From Salinirubellus salinus (GTDB lineage: Archaea; Halobacteriota; Halobacteria; Halobacteriales; Haloarculaceae), in assembly GCF_025231485.1 (NCBI RefSeq), contig NZ_CP104003.1, forward strand, positions 2,604,001 through 2,668,000: a stretch of 64,000 nt of DNA, in the 5' to 3' direction. How positions within the stretch are numbered: position 1 is the first letter of the stretch; every line of letters starts with the position of its first letter. Below, piece by piece: positions 8,410 to 15,340 of this stretch. The notes beneath the pieces were generated by a model. The model was not told where the DNA came from. It ran no database searches and was given only the letters and a program-made list of their open reading frames with translations. Both the position numbers and the translations under genes were made by a program.

Positions 8410-8587
8410 TCGGCGGCACTCGGTCGGGACGGGACAAGAGCGTTCCCCGAGCGGGGCGGTGCTGTGCGGTCGCAGTGTGGTCCAGCGCACCCACCACCGT
8501 CGGACTCGCTCCGCTCGTCCAACGAGAATCGCGAACTCTCCGAGTTCGCTCACCCGCGCCGAGCGCAGCGAGGCGCGCAGTTTTGGT

Positions 8588-8647
8588 CCAGTTTTTGCGA
8601 GGAGCGGTTCACGAGCGCAGCGAGCGAACCCGACGAGCAAAAACTGG
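8588..8647. repeat. 60-bp inverted-repeat element (type A, copy 1)
   Basis: Perfect 11-bp terminal arms CCAGTTTTTGC (8588-8598) and GCAAAAACTGG (8637-8647), with a nested GGTTC/GAACC pair inside. A similar element with arms CCAAAGTTTTGC and GCAAAAGTTTGG lies at 23468-23529 (62 bp). The element ends 9 bp before a TATA box, so it could act as a terminator for anything upstream or as a regulatory structure. Confidence 0.6.
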
Positions 8648-8655
8648 AAGATGGG

Positions 8656-8664
8656 TTTATTATA
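8656..8664 (+). promoter_or_regulatory. TATA box of the ACT-hom operon
   Basis: TTTATTATA is the strongest AT-run in the gap. Expected transcription start is near 8685-8688, exactly at an ATG (8688) that begins an 11-codon frame overlapping the GTG start of the ACT gene. Confidence 0.7.
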
Positions 8665-8687
8665 CACTCGGTGCCCTCACACCGACC

Positions 8688-8723
8688 ATGAGCGAGTGCC
8701 GAACGACGGAGGGGCGGCCGTGA
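8688..8723 (+). CDS. Possible 11-residue leader peptide (MSECRTTEGRP)
   Basis: ATG 8688 to TGA 8721-8723, overlapping the GTG of the next gene by 3 nt (GTGA junction). The frame begins where a leaderless transcript from the TATA box should start. It has two adjacent Thr codons (ACG ACG), and the operon it precedes encodes an enzyme of threonine/methionine synthesis. Its last codons contain the GGAGGGG that would serve as ribosome site for the ACT gene. It may be only a 5' UTR with a chance frame. Confidence 0.3.
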   Translation: MSECRTTEGRP

Positions 8724-9256
8724 GCGACGCCACGAGCGACGCGGTCCGTGCGTACACGGTCCGCCTCGAACTGGTAGACGAACCGGGCGAACTCCTGCGG
8801 GCGCTCGAACCCATCGCGGCGAACGGGGGGAACCTGCTCTCGATCTTCCACGAGCGCGGCAACCTCACCCCGCGGGGGCACATCCCCGTGGAGGTGGACC
8901 TCGAGGCGACGCCCGACCGCTTCGAGGCGGTCGTGGCGGCGCTGCGGGAGGCCGGCGTGAACGTCATCCAGGCCGGCGCCGAGCGCTACAGCGAGGAGGT
9001 CACGGTGTTGCTGGTGGGCCACCTCGTCGAGACGGACCTCTCGGACACGCTCTCGCGTATCGAGCACTGCGGGTCGGCGAGCGTCGCCGACGTCTCGCTG
9101 ACCGCGCCGGACGGCACCGACGAGGTGTCGGCCGCGCGCATCCGGCTGGTCGCCCACTCAGAGGGGACCGACCGGGCGCTGCAGACGGTCCGCGAGGTGG
9201 CCGCGGAGAAGGACCTCAGGCTGGTCGAACCGCTGACCGTGGGGGCAGAGGCGTGA
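8720..9256 (+). CDS. ACT-domain amino-acid-binding protein (regulator of homoserine dehydrogenase)
   Basis: 178 residues from GTG 8720, preceded by GGAGGGG at 8708-8714. The N-terminal part, VRLELVDEPGELLRALEPIAANGGNLLSI, is a clear ACT domain (residues about 11-85); a second, weaker ACT-like repeat follows (VTVLLVGHLVETDLSDTL..., residues 95-170). ACT domains bind amino acids and regulate enzymes. Its stop overlaps the GTG start of homoserine dehydrogenase by 4 nt, so the two are translationally coupled; the likely job is allosteric control of that enzyme by threonine or another end product (inference). Confidence 0.88.
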   Translation: MSDATSDAVRAYTVRLELVDEPGELLRALEPIAANGGNLLSIFHERGNLTPRGHIPVEVDLEATPDRFEAVVAALREAGVNVIQAGAERYSEEVTVLLVGHLVETDLSDTLSRIEHCGSASVADVSLTAPDGTDEVSAARIRLVAHSEGTDRALQTVREVAAEKDLRLVEPLTVGAEA

Positions 9257-10209
9257 AGGACGCTCGCCTCGCGGTCGTCGGGTGCGGTGCCGTCGGCCGG
9301 TCGGTGCTGGAACTGGCCGGCGAGTACGGCCACCGCGTCGTGGCCGTCGCGGACTCGTCCAGCGCGGCCGTCGACGCCGACGGACTGGACGCGGAGGCCG
9401 TCCTCGAGCGCAAGTCCGCTCGAGGTATCGTCGGCGACGCCGACCCCGACGCGGTGTTCGACGCACCCTACGACGTGCTCGTGGAGGTGTCACCGACGAC
9501 GCTCGGTGACGCCGAACCCGGCTTCTCGCACGTGAAGCGGGCCCTGGAGGCCGACCGGCACGTCGTCCTCGCGAACAAGGGTCCCGTCGCGGAGCGCTAC
9601 GACGACCTGCGCGAGCTGGAGGCCGCCTCGGCGGGGAGCGTGCGCTTCGAGGCCACCGTCGGCGGGGCTATCCCGGCGCTCTCGACCATCGACGACCTGG
9701 ACCCGGGGCACGTCACCGCGGTCCGTGGCATCCTGAACGGCACGGCGAACTTCGTCCTCTCGCGGATGGCCGCGGAGGGGCTGGACTACGAACACGTCCT
9801 CGCCGAGGCGCAGGACCTCGGCGTGGCGGAGGCGGACCCCTCGTTCGACGTGGAGGGGACGGACGCGGCGCTGAAGTGTGTCATCCTCGCGAACGTACTA
9901 CACGGCGGCGGGTACACGCTCGCAGACGCGGACGTGGACGGTATCGAGGACATCCCGGGGTCGGCGCTGGACCTCGCGAGCGAGGACGGCCGCACGGTCC
10001 GTCTCGTCGGCGAGGTGTCTGGTGGCGAGGTGCGGGTCGGACCGCGGCTGGTCCCGCAGAACGGCACGCTGGCGGTGTCGGGGACGATGAACATCGTGCA
10101 GATCGAGACGGAACACGCCGGGCCGCTGGCGATCTCGGGGCACGGTGCGGGCGGTCCAGAGACCGCGAGCGCGGTGCTGGCGGACGTGGGGCGACTGCCG
10201 CGGCTGTAG
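9253..10209 (+). CDS. hom: Homoserine dehydrogenase
   Basis: 318 residues, GTG 9253. It reduces aspartate semialdehyde to homoserine with NAD(P)H, the branch step to threonine and methionine. The N-terminal Rossmann loop is [10 protein letters not shown] (Gly10, Gly12, Gly15). The middle has [13 protein letters not shown] and the catalytic-domain signature [13 protein letters not shown] followed by [14 protein letters not shown] and the acidic EGTDAALK with the conserved Lys. No C-terminal ACT domain is present; the ACT function is supplied by the overlapping upstream gene. About 160 nt separate it from the EF-1A gene downstream. Confidence 0.95.
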   Translation: MKDARLAVVGCGAVGRSVLELAGEYGHRVVAVADSSSAAVDADGLDAEAVLERKSARGIVGDADPDAVFDAPYDVLVEVSPTTLGDAEPGFSHVKRALEADRHVVLANKGPVAERYDDLRELEAASAGSVRFEATVGGAIPALSTIDDLDPGHVTAVRGILNGTANFVLSRMAAEGLDYEHVLAEAQDLGVAEADPSFDVEGTDAALKCVILANVLHGGGYTLADADVDGIEDIPGSALDLASEDGRTVRLVGEVSGGEVRVGPRLVPQNGTLAVSGTMNIVQIETEHAGPLAISGHGAGGPETASAVLADVGRLPRL

Positions 10210-10315
10210 GGGCCGGCGCCCCTCGCCGGCCTCGACCGTGCGCCGGCGTGCCGTGCGGTGGCGTGACGTGCCAACGGGGCCGTTCGCGCCGGATTTCGCC
10301 CTCCGTATCGAAATC

Positions 10316-10324
10316 GTTTTACGG
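10316..10324 (+). promoter_or_regulatory. Promoter of the EF-1A/S10 operon
   Basis: GTTTTACGG in the relatively AT-rich stretch 10300-10330 is TATA-like, about 54 nt before ATG 10374. That predicts a leader of roughly 25-30 nt, unusual among the mostly leaderless genes here but plausible for a translation gene. Confidence 0.5.
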
Positions 10325-10373
10325 AAATCGGGCTAGACTCTCCGATACAGCGCATTCCGCGCGTGAGAAACCA

Positions 10374-11639
10374 ATGGCTGACAAACCCCACCAGAACCTG
10401 GCCGTCATCGGCCACGTCGACCACGGGAAGAGTACGATGGTCGGGCGACTCCTGTTCGAGACAGGGTCCGTCCCCGAGCACGTCATCGAGCAGTACCGAG
10501 AGGAGGCCGAGGAGAAGGGCAAGGGCGGCTTCGAGTTCGCCTACGTCATGGACAACCTCGCCGAAGAGCGTGAGCGCGGTGTAACGATCGACATCGCCCA
10601 CCAGGAGTTCGACACCGACGAGTACTACTTCACCATCGTCGACTGTCCGGGCCACCGCGACTTCGTCAAGAACATGATCACTGGCGCGAGCCAGGCCGAC
10701 AACGCGGTGCTCGTCGTCGCGGCCGACGACGGTGTCCAGCCGCAGACCCAGGAGCACGTCTTCCTCGCCCGCACGCTGGGCATCGACGAGCTCATCATCG
10801 CGGTCAACAAGATGGACCTCGTCGACTACGACGAGAGCCGCTACAAGGAGACCGTCGAGGAGGTCACGAAGCTCCTGAAGCAGGTCCGCTTCAACACGGA
10901 CGACGCGAGCTTCGTCCCCACCTCGGCCTTCGAGGGCGACAACGTCTCCGAGAAGTCCGAGAACACGTCGTGGTACGACGGCCCCACCCTGCTGCAGGCG
11001 CTCAACAACCTGCCGGAGCCGCAGCCGCCGACGGACGCGCCGCTGCGCCTCCCCATCCAGGACGTCTACACCATCTCCGGCATCGGTACGGTCCCGGTCG
11101 GCCGCATCGAGACCGGGACGATGAGCCCGGGCGACAACGTGTCGTTCCAGCCGTCGGACGTCGGTGGCGAGGTCAAGACCATCGAGATGCACCACGAGGA
11201 GGTCGACCACGCGGGTCCCGGTGACAACGTCGGGTTCAACGTCCGTGGCGTCGGCAAGGACGACATCCGCCGCGGTGACGTCTGTGGCCCGGCCGACGAC
11301 CCGCCGAAGGTCGCCGAGACGTTCCAGGCCCAGATCGTCGTGATGCAGCACCCGTCGGTCATCACGGCCGGCTACACGCCGGTCTTCCACGCCCACACGG
11401 CGCAGGTCGCGTGTACCATCGAGTCCATCGACAAGAAACTGGACCCGGCCTCGGGTGAGGTCGCCGAGGAGAACCCGGACTTCATCCAGTCCGGCGACGC
11501 CGCGGTCGTCACCGTCCGCCCGCAGAAGCCGATCAGCCTGGAGCCGTCCTCCGAGATTCCGGAGCTCGGTTCCTTCGCCGTCCGCGACATGGGCCAGACC
11601 ATCGCGGCCGGGAAGGTCCTGAGCGTCAACGAGCGATAA
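10374..11639 (+). CDS. tuf: Translation elongation factor 1A (EF-1 alpha/EF-Tu)
   Basis: 421 residues, ATG 10374, the usual length in haloarchaea. This GTPase carries aminoacyl-tRNA to the ribosome. All G motifs are intact: G1 GHVDHGKST (residues 13-21), G2 region [13 protein letters not shown]3 DCPGHRDF, G4 NKMD, G5 TSAFEGDN. Domains 2 and 3 follow ([23 protein letters not shown] and the C-terminal beta barrel with [10 protein letters not shown]-like [13 protein letters not shown]). The S10 gene begins 1 nt after its stop, the classic tuf-rpsJ arrangement. Promoter as listed. Confidence 0.98.
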   Translation: MADKPHQNLAVIGHVDHGKSTMVGRLLFETGSVPEHVIEQYREEAEEKGKGGFEFAYVMDNLAEERERGVTIDIAHQEFDTDEYYFTIVDCPGHRDFVKNMITGASQADNAVLVVAADDGVQPQTQEHVFLARTLGIDELIIAVNKMDLVDYDESRYKETVEEVTKLLKQVRFNTDDASFVPTSAFEGDNVSEKSENTSWYDGPTLLQALNNLPEPQPPTDAPLRLPIQDVYTISGIGTVPVGRIETGTMSPGDNVSFQPSDVGGEVKTIEMHHEEVDHAGPGDNVGFNVRGVGKDDIRRGDVCGPADDPPKVAETFQAQIVVMQHPSVITAGYTPVFHAHTAQVACTIESIDKKLDPASGEVAEENPDFIQSGDAAVVTVRPQKPISLEPSSEIPELGSFAVRDMGQTIAAGKVLSVNER

Positions 11640-11640
11640 G

Positions 11641-11949
11641 ATGCAACAGGCACGCGTCCGCCTCGCGGGGACCAGCCCGCAGGACCTGGATACGATCTGC
11701 GGCGACGTCCGCGACATCGCGGAGAAGACGGGCGTCCAGCTCAGCGGCCCGGTGCCGCTGCCCACGAAGCACCTCGAGGTGCCGACCCGCAAGTCCCCCG
11801 ACGGTGAGGGGACCGCGACGTGGGAACACTGGGAGATGCGCGTCCACAAGCGTCTGATCGACATCGACGCCGACGAACGCGCGCTCCGCCAGCTGATGCG
11901 GATCCAGGTTCCCAACGACGTCTCCATCGAGATCGTCCTGGAAGATTAG
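11641..11949 (+). CDS. rps10: 30S ribosomal protein S10 (uS10)
   Basis: 102 residues, ATG 11641, one base after the EF-1A stop. Typical archaeal uS10: [20 protein letters not shown], the mid-region [18 protein letters not shown] (shown split: [14 protein letters not shown] and RKSPDGEG), then [28 protein letters not shown] and a beta-strand VSIEIVLED end. It assembles in the head of the small subunit. Co-transcription with tuf is clear from spacing. Confidence 0.97.
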   Translation: MQQARVRLAGTSPQDLDTICGDVRDIAEKTGVQLSGPVPLPTKHLEVPTRKSPDGEGTATWEHWEMRVHKRLIDIDADERALRQLMRIQVPNDVSIEIVLED

Positions 11950-12080
11950 TCGGGTCGGCCGACCGATCTCCGAGCGGGACTGGAAAACGCGGGGCTCCCG
12001 GACGCGCCTCTCACGCGCGGTCTTCGTGCGTGGTGCAAGACCGGAAGCTACAAACACGCGTCACTGTTACGACGCACTGC

Positions 12081-12152
12081 GGGCTCGTAGATCAGCGGCA
12101 GATCGCTTCCTTCGCAAGGAAGAGGCCCTGGGTTCAAATCCCAGCGAGTCCA
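12081..12152 (+). tRNA. tRNA-Ala (anticodon CGC)
   Basis: 72 nt without encoded CCA. Acceptor GGGCTCG (12081-12087) pairs with CGAGTCC (12145-12151) with one G-U; discriminator A12152. The anticodon stem CTTCC/GGAAG encloses TTCGCAA, anticodon CGC, reading GCG (Ala). The T arm has GGTTCAAATCC. No intron. D arm in TAGATCAGCGGCAGATC. Typical archaeal Ala tRNAs have the G3-U70 pair, and here position 3 G faces U, as expected for AlaRS recognition. Confidence 0.95.
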
Positions 12153-12153
12153 C
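12139..12153 (+). repeat. tRNA 3'-end direct repeat, left copy
   Basis: The 15 bases TCCCAGCGAGTCCAC at the end of tRNA-Ala recur exactly at 12226-12240. Confidence 0.75.
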
Positions 12154-12202
12154 TTCCCTTCGCTCACTTCGTTCGCTCCGGTCAGTGGACTCGCTGACCC
12201 TC

Positions 12203-12221
12203 GCGAACGCTCCGCGTTCGC
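12203..12221. repeat. 8-bp hairpin with TCC loop downstream of tRNA-Ala
   Basis: GCGAACGC (12203-12210), loop TCC, GCGTTCGC (12214-12221). It lies between the two tRNA-end copies and could help end the tRNA transcript; the same TCC-loop design recurs at 23488-23508. Confidence 0.5.
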
Positions 12222-12225
12222 TCAG

Positions 12226-12240
12226 TCCCAGCGAGTCCAC
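12226..12240 (+). repeat. tRNA 3'-end direct repeat, right copy (att-like)
   Basis: Exact 15-bp copy of the tRNA-Ala 3' end, 87 bp downstream. A further shared string, GCTCCGGTCAGTGG, occurs after each copy (12175 and 12257), so the tRNA end and its flank look partially duplicated in tandem. tRNA 3' ends are favourite integrase target sites, but no integrase gene lies nearby. Confidence 0.65.
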
Positions 12241-12387
12241 ACCGATTCGTACTTCTGCTCCGGTCAGTGGGGTCGCTGCACGCAGCAGGAGAGCTGGTGG
12301 ACCGCCGCGTCCGGTCGCGTCGCGGTCGCCGAGCGTCCGACGGAGAGGTGGTGCAGAGCGCCCCCGAGTACCGACCGGGCGAGGGAG

Positions 12388-12543
12388 TCAGGTCGCACCC
12401 GGCGGCCGCAGCACGGTGACGCTGATGGCGTACACCGCACCGCAGTCACAGTGCAGGTCGGTCGAGCACCCCGACAGTTCCTCCGCGGTCGGGGGTTCGA
12501 GTTCGTGATCGGTCTCACAGGGACACTCCCAGTGCAGGCGCAT
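12388..12543 (-). CDS. 51-residue Cys-rich micro zinc-finger protein
   Basis: ATG 12541-12543, TGA 12388-12390. Four-Cys design: CPC at residues 7-9 and CDC near 34-36 (MRLHWECPCETDHEL, then SGCSTDLHCDCGAVYAISV), with one more Cys between. The ending VTVLRPPGAT is non-polar. A TATA-like AACTTATCAT on the minus strand is centred 28 nt before the start, so the gene has its own leaderless promoter. Too short for usual gene callers; family not known to me. Confidence 0.7.
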   Translation of the reverse strand: MRLHWECPCETDHELEPPTAEELSGCSTDLHCDCGAVYAISVTVLRPPGAT

Positions 12544-12602
12544 GCCTGAGAAAATTCAGCCTCGATGATAAGTTTGGCGCTGGTCGCGACCGGCCGCGAC
12601 GG

Positions 12603-12746
12603 TCACACCTCGTACGTGGCGATCTCGCCGGAGCCACAGACCGGACAGCCGACCGCGGTCGTCTCGACGTTCGTCCCGCAGTCCCGGCACTCCCGGAACG
12701 GGCGGGGGTCGTCGGCCGCGAGCACCCGTTTCAGCCGTCGGATCAT
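12603..12746 (-). CDS. 47-residue zinc-ribbon protein
   Basis: ATG 12744-12746. A basic N-terminal helix (MIRRLKRVLAADDPR) precedes a zinc ribbon with CRDC (residues 20-23) and CPVC (34-37), then GSGEIATYEV. A TATA-like GCTATTTGTG on the minus strand lies 29 nt upstream, giving a leaderless transcript. Similar small haloarchaeal proteins with an RRLKR.L...C..CG motif exist; role unknown. Confidence 0.78.
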   Translation of the reverse strand: MIRRLKRVLAADDPRPFRECRDCGTNVETTAVGCPVCGSGEIATYEV

Positions 12747-12899
12747 ACCCCACGAGAGCAGTGGCACCCACAAATAGCTCTCCGGACCGGGTCGAAAGTG
12801 AAAACCGGGTGACTGCGTGGGCCTCGGCGGGCGGCGTCTGCCGGACGTCAGACGTTCCGAGACCCGAACGGGTATTCCGGTGGCCGGCGACGGGAGAGT

Positions 12900-13343
12900 A
12901 TGCTCGACGTAGGCGACGCGGCACCCGAGGTCAGCGCACAGAACCAGCACGGCGAGACCGTCACACCCGGCTTCGAGAAGCCGACGGTAGTGTACTTCTA
13001 CCCCAAGGACTTCACCGGCGGGTGTACCATCGAGGCCAACGAGTTCGAGGACGCCCTGCCGGAGTTCCGCGACGCGGACATCGACGTGTACGGCGTCTCG
13101 ATGGACGACGTGGAGACCCACGCCGACTTCGCCGAGGAGGAGGGGCTCTCGTTCGACCTGCTGGCCGACACGGACGGCGAGGTGGCCGCGGCGTTCGGGC
13201 TCGACACCAGCGAGGGGTACACCTCGCGGCTGACGTTCGTCCTGTACGGTGGCGAGGTGGTGGCGACGTACGACCCCGAACTGGCGGACCCCTCGGGGCA
13301 CGCTCGTGAGGTACTGGAGGAGACGCGCGAGGCGTACGTCTAG
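12900..13343 (+). CDS. Peroxiredoxin, BCP/PrxQ-like, single cysteine
   Basis: 147 residues, ATG 12900 with a TATA-like GGTATTCC 26 nt upstream. Thioredoxin-fold peroxidase reducing peroxides. The peroxidatic Cys is Cys42 in FYPKDFTGGCTIEANEF; the usual PxxxTPGC reads PKDFTGGC, and the resolving Cys five residues later in PrxQ proteins is Asn47 here. As Cys42 is the only Cys in the protein, it must use a 1-Cys mechanism with an outside thiol. The rest (VYGVSMDDVETHADFAEEE, FDLLADTDGEVAAAFG) fits the family. Confidence 0.92.
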   Translation: MLDVGDAAPEVSAQNQHGETVTPGFEKPTVVYFYPKDFTGGCTIEANEFEDALPEFRDADIDVYGVSMDDVETHADFAEEEGLSFDLLADTDGEVAAAFGLDTSEGYTSRLTFVLYGGEVVATYDPELADPSGHAREVLEETREAYV

Positions 13344-13349
13344 GCGGGC

Positions 13350-13559
13350 TCAGGCGTCGTCCTCGAGGAGGCCCATGTCCTCGGCGACGAGGTCGGCCAG
13401 TCGGTCGGCGACCGTGGGGTCGACGCGGGCGTGTTCCGCCCCGTCGTGACGCGTCTCGTTGTGTTTCTCGAGGCGCTCGGCGAGTTCGTCGAGCGGCACG
13501 CGGGCCTCGGTACCGCACTCCTCGCAGACGATGGGGACGCCCGATTGCTCAGTCGGCAT
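13350..13559 (-). CDS. Small C2H2-type zinc-finger-like protein
   Basis: 69 residues, ATG 13557-13559. CEECGT at residues 12-17 and a paired HNETRH about 18 residues later (LEKHNETRHDGAEHA) give a C-x2-C..H-x4-H arrangement like a C2H2 finger. The C-terminal half (DPTVADRLADLVAEDMGLLEDDA) is an acidic helix. Convergent with the peroxiredoxin, 6 nt apart. A regulatory or protein-binding role is only a guess. Confidence 0.7.
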   Translation of the reverse strand: MPTEQSGVPIVCEECGTEARVPLDELAERLEKHNETRHDGAEHARVDPTVADRLADLVAEDMGLLEDDA

Positions 13560-13604
13560 ACCAGCCGAGAGCGGGCGGCGGCTCTTAGCCCCGGCGGTCC
13601 GCGC

Positions 13605-13748
13605 TCAGAGCAGCGAGATGAACCCGAGGATGTCCACGAACAGCACGTACGCGATGACGAGGGCGGCCGCGAGTATCAGGAGCTTGATGCCGAGCGGGAG
13701 TCCGTCCGTGTCGTCGGTGCCGGCCGTCGTCGTCGGTTCGGTCGTCAT
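13605..13748 (-). CDS. 47-residue single-pass membrane protein
   Basis: ATG 13746-13748. A Thr-rich acidic head (MTTEPTTTAGTDDTDG) is followed by one long hydrophobic helix (GIKLLILAAALVIAYVLFVDI) ending GFISLL. Such tiny membrane proteins are common in haloarchaea and of unknown role. The reading frame extends upstream, but the Thr-rich ATG start is the natural one. Confidence 0.6.
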   Translation of the reverse strand: MTTEPTTTAGTDDTDGLPLGIKLLILAAALVIAYVLFVDILGFISLL

Positions 13749-13815
13749 GTACCCCCGTACGGCGGGGCCCCTCAAGGGGATACGGCCCGTTCCCAGGTCG
13801 TGGGAACGACCCGGT

Positions 13816-13953
13816 TCAGAACAGGCGAGCGGTCGGCGTCCCACAGCGCCCGCAGACTGCCGCGCGGGTCCCCTTGTACTCGCCGGCGGCCACCGGCCCC
13901 TCGCAGAACGGGCAGGCGGAGCCGGCGAGGCGGTCCAGCAACTCCTCGTTCAT
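13816..13953 (-). CDS. 45-residue zinc-finger protein (HVO_A0556-like)
   Basis: ATG 13951-13953. CPFC (residues 14-17) and CGRC (34-37) with the pattern ACPFCEGPVAAGEYKGTRAA then VCGRCGTPTARLF closely follows the small haloarchaeal zinc-finger family I know as HVO_A0556-type, with its Y-K-G-x-x-A-x-V-C core. Its start overlaps the stop of the 65-residue gene upstream by 4 nt (ATGA), so the two are an operon. Confidence 0.78.
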   Translation of the reverse strand: MNEELLDRLAGSACPFCEGPVAAGEYKGTRAAVCGRCGTPTARLF

Positions 13954-14147
13954 CCGGCGGCCTCCACGTCCACGTCGGCGTCGGCGTCGCCCTCCTCGGA
14001 CGGGAGGTCCGGGCCCCCCGTCGCGTCCGCGGGACGACCCTCCGTCTCGTCCTCGTCCGGCGTGAGGATGTGTGGGGTCCGCCGTCGCGGTGGCGTCTCG
14101 ACGAAGCGCTTGATGCGCCGCAGGTCCCGGTCGGTCAACCCGGCCAT
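13950..14147 (-). CDS. 65-residue acidic protein, operon partner of the zinc finger
   Basis: ATG 14145-14147. The N-terminal half is basic and helical (MAGLTDRDLRRIKRFVETPPRRR); the C-terminal half is acidic and probably disordered (DEDETEG..., then EEGDADADVDVEAAG). No motif that I recognise. Overlap of 4 nt with the downstream zinc-finger gene points to joint expression, and possibly joint function. Confidence 0.65.
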   Translation of the reverse strand: MAGLTDRDLRRIKRFVETPPRRRTPHILTPDEDETEGRPADATGGPDLPSEEGDADADVDVEAAG

Positions 14148-14256
14148 GTCCTTCGCTGGGCGGGGCCCCCATAGGTGGGTTGCTATGTCGACACTAGGGA
14201 CCTACCGAGGGCTGCCGAGCGGTGGGGAACGAGGCGGAGCAGGGGGGAGACGCGCG

Positions 14257-14267
14257 GTATTAAACCG
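14257..14267 (+). promoter_or_regulatory. TATA box of the PPOX-type gene
   Basis: GGTATTAAACC is centred 27 nt before the GTG at 14289, which supports GTG as the start of a leaderless message. Confidence 0.65.
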
Positions 14268-14288
14268 GTCGCGGGCGTAGTAGACGAC

Positions 14289-14753
14289 GTGTTCCCCGTC
14301 AGCGGCGACTGGACGGCGGCCCAGACCGAGGCCTACCTCACGGAGCGTCGCATTCCGATCAGACTCGCCTGTCGGACCCCGAACGGCGGGCTGTGGATGC
14401 TCTCGCTCTGGTACATCCTGCGAGACGGGGCGCTCCACTGTGCGACCGGCGCCAGCGCGGACGTGGTCCGGTACCTCCGGGCGGACCCGGGCGTCGCCTT
14501 CGAGGTGTCGGACAACGAACCGCCGTACTGCGGGGTACGCGGTGCCGGGCAGGTGACCCTCGAGCCGGACGAGGACAAGGAACTCCTGCGTGAGCTGATG
14601 GAGCGGTACCTCGGCGGGACCGACCACAGCCTCGGGCAGCGACTCCTCCAGCCGGAGCGCGAGGAGGTCCACCTCCGCATCGAACCCGAGCGGGCCTACA
14701 CGTGGGACTTCGGCGAGCGGATGGCCGACGTCGTCGCGGAGGCGGACGACTAG
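14289..14753 (+). CDS. Pyridoxamine 5'-phosphate oxidase-like FMN-binding protein
   Basis: 154 residues from GTG 14289. The split-barrel fold is suggested by RRIPIRLACRTPNGGLWMLSLWYILRDG (split: RIPIRLACRTPNG, LWMLSLWYILRDG), ALHCATGASADVVRYL, VAFEVSDNEPPYCGVRGAGQVTL and a C-terminal RIEPERAYTWDF. Such proteins bind FMN or F420 and reduce small molecules, or act as heme-utilisation-like proteins; the substrate is unknown. An upstream in-frame ATG exists but is separated by the TATA box. The stop overlaps the convergent SRPBCC gene by 4 nt. Confidence 0.82.
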   Translation: MFPVSGDWTAAQTEAYLTERRIPIRLACRTPNGGLWMLSLWYILRDGALHCATGASADVVRYLRADPGVAFEVSDNEPPYCGVRGAGQVTLEPDEDKELLRELMERYLGGTDHSLGQRLLQPEREEVHLRIEPERAYTWDFGERMADVVAEADD

Positions 14754-15283
14754 AGCGGCAGCGACGACGGCATCCGGTGGACGGTGTAGCCCACCTCCCG
14801 GTGTGCGCCCTCCAGTTCGTTGGCGACGCCCGACAGCAACGCCTCACACTCGCGGACGACGACGGGGCGGATCCGCTCCAGCAACCGCCCGAGCGGTAAC
14901 ACGCGGGTGACGCGGTGGCCGCGGATGGAGGTGGGGTCGAACTCCACGCGCAGGCCGAGTTCCGTCCCGACCTCGTGGGCGGCGGGCACCTCCGAGGGAG
15001 CGAGTTCGGCCATCGTCCAGTACCCCTTCGCCCGCACGTCCTCGGTGGTCCGCCACTCGATGCGCTCGTACGGCTCGGCCGCGGTCACGCGCGACGCGGA
15101 GGTCCACGAGAGCTTCCACCACGAGAGCGTGATGTGGTAGACGGTGCCCGGCCCGCCGTCCCCGGTCTGTTCGACCCCCTCCAGGTGTGGCGAGTACTCG
15201 CTGGCCCCCTCGTACCCCTGGATGAACTCGTACACGTCCCGCGGCGGCACGTACAGGTGTGTACTGGCCTCGATAGCGTCCAC
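14750..15283 (-). CDS. SRPBCC/START-like lipid- or ligand-binding protein
   Basis: 177 residues if translated from GTG 15281-15283. The sequence VDAIEASTHLYVPPRDVYEFI, then SEYSPHLEGVEQTGDGGPGTVYHI, WWKLSWTSASRVTAAEPYERIEWR and the C-terminal helix is the START/polyketide-cyclase (SRPBCC) pattern, a hydrophobic-pocket fold. A GTG at 15304 gives 7 more residues, but a TATA-like GCTTTATCG at 15306-15318 lies 27 nt before 15283 and so favours the shorter form as a leaderless gene. Ligand unknown. Confidence 0.8.
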   Translation of the reverse strand: MDAIEASTHLYVPPRDVYEFIQGYEGASEYSPHLEGVEQTGDGGPGTVYHITLSWWKLSWTSASRVTAAEPYERIEWRTTEDVRAKGYWTMAELAPSEVPAAHEVGTELGLRVEFDPTSIRGHRVTRVLPLGRLLERIRPVVVRECEALLSGVANELEGAHREVGYTVHRMPSSLPL

Positions 15284-15340
15284 ACCGGAGAGGAGGTGCG
15301 GCACGTCGATAAAGCTTCAGCAGGGGGCGTCGCTGGCCGA

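Larger units (their letters stand above)
8191..8719. other. 529-bp gap: palindromic element and promoter of the ACT-hom operon
   Basis: Apart from the doubtful 32-codon frame, this stretch holds GC-rich palindromic sequence with the recurring GACTCGCTCCGCTCGTC-like string (8502-8520), two copies of GAGCGCAGCGAG (about 8559 and 8613), the 60-bp inverted repeat at 8588-8647 and a TATA box at 8656-8664. I see no other gene. Confidence 0.6.

Noticed and set aside
9786-11927. Minus-strand frame of about 700 codons opposite EF-1A and S10
   Set aside because: Shadow frame: composition is Arg/Val/Asp-rich by mirror of the conserved genes and has no recognisable domain.
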